Source: Gallionellaceae bacterium (GTDB lineage: Bacteria > Pseudomonadota > Gammaproteobacteria > Burkholderiales > Gallionellaceae). From it: a DNA stretch of 8,890 bases. Under the pieces are notes generated by a model. The model saw only the letters and a list, made by a program, of their open reading frames with translations, was not told the origin of the DNA and did no database searches. The stretch is from positions 1-8,890 of the forward strand of contig JAUYFR010000060.1 in assembly GCA_030690855.1 (NCBI GenBank), in the 5' to 3' direction. The translations under genes were made by a program, and so were the position numbers. This document shows, in pieces, positions 6,369 to 8,890 of this stretch. Numbering within the stretch: position 1 is the first letter of the stretch; every line of letters begins with the position of its first letter.

Positions 6369-6505
6369 TTTTTGTAGGTCGGGTTTTAACCCGACGCTTT
6401 TGCTGCGATTCACTAAACCCCGTCGGGTTGCGCCCGCAAGGGGTAGGCCGTGGTTGTACGGGGCTAAAGCCCCAACAACACACGCTCAAACCCGACCTAC
6501 AAAAA
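6369..6505. repeat. 137-bp element with 18-bp terminal inverted repeats (MITE/REP-like)
   Basis: Perfect inverted arms at 6369-6386 and 6488-6505 (core TTTTTGTAGGTCGGGTTT) bound the element. Inside, the octamer GTCGGGTT occurs four times in alternating orientation (6378, 6388, 6422, 6489), the first two forming an 8-bp hairpin with a 2-base loop (6378-6395). A second hairpin, GGGGCT-AA-AGCCCC (6460-6473), is extended by GTTGT/ACAAC. The element has no coding potential of its own; open frames across it are by-products of its GC-rich palindromes. No target-site duplication is obvious. Similar GTAGGTCGGG palindromes are dispersed in many proteobacterial genomes (from memory), so this is probably a non-autonomous mobile repeat. 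Confidence 0.7.
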
Positions 6506-6519
6506 TCCAGCCACCCAAT

Positions 6520-6541
6520 ACCCCGTTGCTTGCGGCGGGGT
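6520..6541 (-). terminator. Hairpin just after murI, possible terminator
   Basis: ACCCCG (6520-6525) pairs with CGGGGT (6536-6541), 10 bases after the murI stop on the - strand. The nearest T-run on that strand (TTTTT, 6505-6501) comes 14 bases later and belongs to the repeat element, so an intrinsic terminator is only weakly supported. The hairpin could equally be part of the repeat cluster. Confidence 0.3.
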
Positions 6542-6550
6542 GGTATATTT

Positions 6551-7354
6551 TCAGGCGAACTCGCTTGGTAGCAGGCGGACTTCAACTGCTTCGTTCCATA
6601 GGAGCGACATGATTCGAGATGCTTCAATGGCGTTGCCGCTGGTAAAAAATTCAGCTTGTTTGGTCGGGCTCAAGCCCGACCTATGATGCAGCACCTCAGT
6701 TTCTAAACGTTGTTTTAAGTGGCGCGCGACCGCCTCGCCGGTATCGACCAGTGTGATGTTTGCTCCGACCACTTCGCTAATCAGCGGGACTAAAAAAGGG
6801 TAGTGCGTGCAGCCCAAAATCAGTGTGTCAGCACCGCGAGCTAGTAGTGGTTCGGTGTAGCGCTTGATGAGTTCGCGCGTCTTCGCTGAATCCAACTCTC
6901 CTTGTTCAACTTGTTCGACTAAGCCGGGGCAGCCTTGCGTGACGATCTCAACCTTGCCTGCGTATTTTTCAAGTAAGGCGGCAAAGCGCGCACTTTCTAA
7001 AGTGCCGATGGTGGCGAGTACGCCGACCACGCCACTTTGTGTGGCGGCTACAGCAGGCTTCACTGCGGGCTCCATGCCGATAATTGGAATGTTGAATTGG
7101 CTTCGTAGTGTTGCCGCTGCTGCTGCAGTGGCGGTGTTGCAAGCGATGACAATGGCATCAGCGCCGTGCTCAATTAAAAAGCGTGTCAGGGTGAGCGAGC
7201 GCTGGGTGATGTATTCGGGCGTTTTGTCTCCGTAGGGGACGTGCGCTGAATCGGCAACGTAGATCAGCCGCTCGTTGGGCAGTGTTTGGCGAATGTGGTG
7301 CAGCACGGACAGGCCGCCTACACCAGAATCAAAAACACCGATTGAACCGGACAT
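6551..7354 (-). CDS. murI: Glutamate racemase MurI
   Basis: A 267-residue cytoplasmic cofactor-independent racemase that makes D-glutamate for peptidoglycan. Motifs from Met 7354: IGVFDSGVGGLSVL (5-18, with Asp9 and Ser10), VPYGDK (39-44), ACNTATA (71-77, catalytic Cys72), IGMEPAVKPAV (92-102) and ILGCTHYPFL (179-188, catalytic Cys182 and His184), then VDTGEAVARHL. Residues 225-231 (RSGLSPT) are encoded by a perfect 20-base palindrome related to the intergenic repeat nearby. They lie in the variable segment before the conserved FFTSGN, so activity is probably kept. The start at 7354 has GGTGA 5 bases upstream; an in-frame TTG at 7366 would add 4 residues but is less likely. The ABC-F gene ends 54 bases upstream on the same strand, so co-transcription is possible. 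Confidence 0.95.
   Translation of the reverse strand: MSGSIGVFDSGVGGLSVLHHIRQTLPNERLIYVADSAHVPYGDKTPEYITQRSLTLTRFLIEHGADAIVIACNTATAAAAATLRSQFNIPIIGMEPAVKPAVAATQSGVVGVLATIGTLESARFAALLEKYAGKVEIVTQGCPGLVEQVEQGELDSAKTRELIKRYTEPLLARGADTLILGCTHYPFLVPLISEVVGANITLVDTGEAVARHLKQRLETEVLHHRSGLSPTKQAEFFTSGNAIEASRIMSLLWNEAVEVRLLPSEFA
6662..6681. repeat. 20-bp perfect palindrome inside the murI reading frame
   Basis: GGTCGGGCT-CA-AGCCCGACC: two 9-base arms with a 2-base loop, followed by TAT on the + strand. It shares the TAGGTCGGG core of the 6369-6505 element about 160 bases away and encodes murI residues 225-231 in frame. Confidence 0.75.
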
Positions 7355-7359
7355 TTTAT

Positions 7360-7364
7360 TCACC
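7360..7364 (-). promoter_or_regulatory. Ribosome binding site deciding the murI start
   Basis: GGTGA on the - strand, 5 bases before the ATG at 7354. It supports that start over the TTG at 7366. Confidence 0.5.
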
Positions 7365-7408
7365 AATCTTCGATAAAGCAGCCAATTACGTTACGAGCGC
7401 AGTAGAAA

Positions 7409-8890
7409 TTACTCTACAGCTTGATCTCGCAAAAACTCTTCATAGGTGCCGTGATAATCGTTCACACCCTTGGCTGAAATCTCAATAATGCGCGTCGCCA
7501 ATGAAGAAACAAATTCGCGGTCATGGCTGACGAAAATCAGTGTACCTTTATACAAATCGAGCGCGGTATTGAGAGACTCAATCGCTTCCATGTCCATGTG
7601 GTTGGTGGGCTCGTCCATCAGTAGTACGTTAGTTTTTGCCAGCATCAGCTTGCCGAACAGCATGCGGCCCTTTTCACCACCGGATAATACCTTCACTCTT
7701 TTCTTTACGTCGTCGCCGGAGAATAATAAGCGACCCAATGTGCCGCGCACCACTTGGTCGTCGTCAGTTGGGCCGCGCCAGTCGATCATCCAATCCATCA
7801 TTTCTTTGTCTTCGGCAAAGTCGGCGCCGTGATCTTGTGCGTAGTAGCCGAGCTTGGCTTTCTCTGCCCATTTGATGGTGCCGGTGTTCGCTTCTAAGTC
7901 GTTCGCAAGGCAGCGTAGTAGAGTGGTTTTTCCGATGCCGTTCGGGCCGATGATGGCCACTTTTTCGCCTGCGTCGATGCGGAAATTGACGTTCGAGAGC
8001 AACATGCGGTCATAGCCTTTGCTCATGTGTTGTACTTCAACCGCAACGCGGTGCAGCTTCTCGCGCTCATCGTATTCAAAGCGAATAAATGGATATTGGC
8101 GACTCGAAGGCTTGATGTCTTCGATCTTGATCTTGTCGATTTGGCGTGCGCGCGAAGTAGCCTGTTTGGCTTTAGAAGCGTTGGCCGAGAAGCGCGCCAC
8201 GAAGGCTTTTAGCTCGGCGACTTTTTCTTTGGCTTTGACGTTGTCGGACGATTGCTGTTCGCGTGCTTGAGTAGACGCCAGCATGTAATCGTTGTAGTTG
8301 CCCGGATACACGGTGATCTTGCCGTAATCCAAATCGGCCATGTGAGTGCACACGCTATTCAAAAAGTGACGGTCGTGCGAGATGATGACCATGGTTGAAT
8401 TACGTGCGTTAAGGATGTCTTCCAGCCAACGGATGGTGTTGATGTCGAGGTTGTTGGTCGGTTCGTCCAGCAGCAAAATATCAGGATTGGAGAACAGCGC
8501 TTGCGCCAGCAACACGCGCAATTTGAAGCCCGGCGCGACGGCACTCATCGGGCCGCCATGCAAATTGATGTCGATACCTAAGCCTAGTAGCAATTCGCCT
8601 GCACGCGCTTCGGCGGTGTAGCCATCGTATTCAGCGAAGGTCGCCTCCAGATCGGCGGCGCGCATGTAGTCTTCTTCTGAGGCATCTGGGTTGGCATAAA
8701 TTTCATCGCGCTCAGACATCGCTTCCCACATTTCGTCGTGACCCATCATCACCACATCGAGCACTCGGCGGTCTTCGTAAGCAAACTGATCTTGGCGCAA
8801 CTTGCCGAGGCGCTCGGTTTTGTCCAGCATGACTTCGCCCGAGGATTGCTCCAAGTCGCGGCCAAGAATTTTCATGAAGGTGGATTTGCC
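7409..8890 (-). CDS. ybiT: ABC-F family ATPase, YbiT type (5' end beyond the window)
   Basis: A soluble tandem ATPase of the ABC-F class, which acts on the ribosome rather than in transport. The visible 493 codons start within the first Walker A (GKSTF at 8890-8876). Compared with E. coli YbiT (530 residues), about 38 N-terminal residues lie past the right edge. Counting from the Met at 8875: first-domain signature region MSAVAPGFKLR (110-120), Walker B ILLLDEPTNNLD (133-144) and switch His167. A charged linker with RFSANASKAKQATSRARQIDKIK (228-250) follows. The second domain has Walker A GPNGIGKTT (310-318), signature LSGGE (397-401), Walker B VLLMDEPTNHMD (417-428) and His451. Both catalytic glutamates (138, 422) are present. 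Near line-by-line similarity to E. coli YbiT as I remember it makes this subfamily much more likely than EttA or Uup. The Met at 8875 is internal, not the start. Confidence 0.93.
   Translation of the reverse strand, partial: GKSTFMKILGRDLEQSSGEVMLDKTERLGKLRQDQFAYEDRRVLDVVMMGHDEMWEAMSERDEIYANPDASEEDYMRAADLEATFAEYDGYTAEARAGELLLGLGIDINLHGGPMSAVAPGFKLRVLLAQALFSNPDILLLDEPTNNLDINTIRWLEDILNARNSTMVIISHDRHFLNSVCTHMADLDYGKITVYPGNYNDYMLASTQAREQQSSDNVKAKEKVAELKAFVARFSANASKAKQATSRARQIDKIKIEDIKPSSRQYPFIRFEYDEREKLHRVAVEVQHMSKGYDRMLLSNVNFRIDAGEKVAIIGPNGIGKTTLLRCLANDLEANTGTIKWAEKAKLGYYAQDHGADFAEDKEMMDWMIDWRGPTDDDQVVRGTLGRLLFSGDDVKKRVKVLSGGEKGRMLFGKLMLAKTNVLLMDEPTNHMDMEAIESLNTALDLYKGTLIFVSHDREFVSSLATRIIEISAKGVNDYHGTYEEFLRDQAVE

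Noticed and set aside
6369..6505. Possible structured RNA or riboswitch upstream of purU
   Set aside because: The element lies upstream of the candidate purU promoter, so it would not be in the purU leader, and its symmetry is that of a mobile palindrome rather than a riboswitch. I could not match it to a known RNA class.
6308..6627. Open frames of about 90-100 codons on both strands across the murI-purU spacer
   Set aside because: Both run through the inverted-repeat element, and the - strand one also enters murI out of frame. The peptides are translations of palindromes, rich in Arg, Pro and Cys, without a supported start.
6369..6681. Repeated GTCGGG units as a CRISPR array
   Set aside because: The units are short, in alternating orientation and irregularly spaced, and no cas gene is in the window.

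Overview
The window looks like chromosomal DNA from a motile Gram-negative bacterium. A betaproteobacterium of the Nitrosomonadales/Gallionella type is my best guess. It rests on overall protein style (MurI, MoeA, PurU, a YbiT-type ABC-F protein), a CheR-CheD-CheB cluster and GC-rich palindromic intergenic repeats. The taxonomic call is inference from memory, not a search.

Left half, + strand (about 100-3882): the 3' part of a chemotaxis operon. It begins just after a palindromic repeat (about 8-89). In order it encodes a small soluble protein built around a chemoreceptor signalling tip (102-710), a diiron metallo-beta-lactamase-fold protein of the ODP/FprA type (710-1453), CheR (1458-2261), CheD (2258-2758) and CheB (2815-3882). 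The first four genes overlap or nearly touch, so they are probably co-transcribed and partly translationally coupled. CheR, CheD and CheB add, create and remove receptor modification sites (adaptation). The receptor-tip protein and the diiron protein together look like an oxygen- or redox-sensing input. cheA, cheW and cheY are not in the window and would be expected upstream.

Junction (3883-4194): no intact gene. The start of one gene, with its own ribosome binding site, is fused to an out-of-frame piece of a Cache-type (PDC) sensor domain. This is a deletion scar marking the end of the chemotaxis operon.

Right half, - strand (8890 down to 4195): housekeeping genes converging on the chemotaxis operon. 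In transcription order these are an ABC-F ATPase of the YbiT type (its start lies beyond the right edge), murI (glutamate racemase), a repeat-rich spacer of about 257 bases, purU (formyltetrahydrofolate deformylase) and moeA (molybdopterin molybdotransferase). purU and moeA are 11-23 bases apart and form a likely two-gene operon with a candidate promoter at 6311-6344. The spacer holds a 137-bp element with 18-bp perfect terminal inverted repeats. A related palindrome lies inside the murI coding sequence and is translated into a loop of the enzyme.

The points most worth a second look are the receptor-tip/diiron-protein pair, the palindrome read as protein in murI, and the two-gene scar after cheB. 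I see no CRISPR array, tRNA, rRNA, transposase or phage gene.
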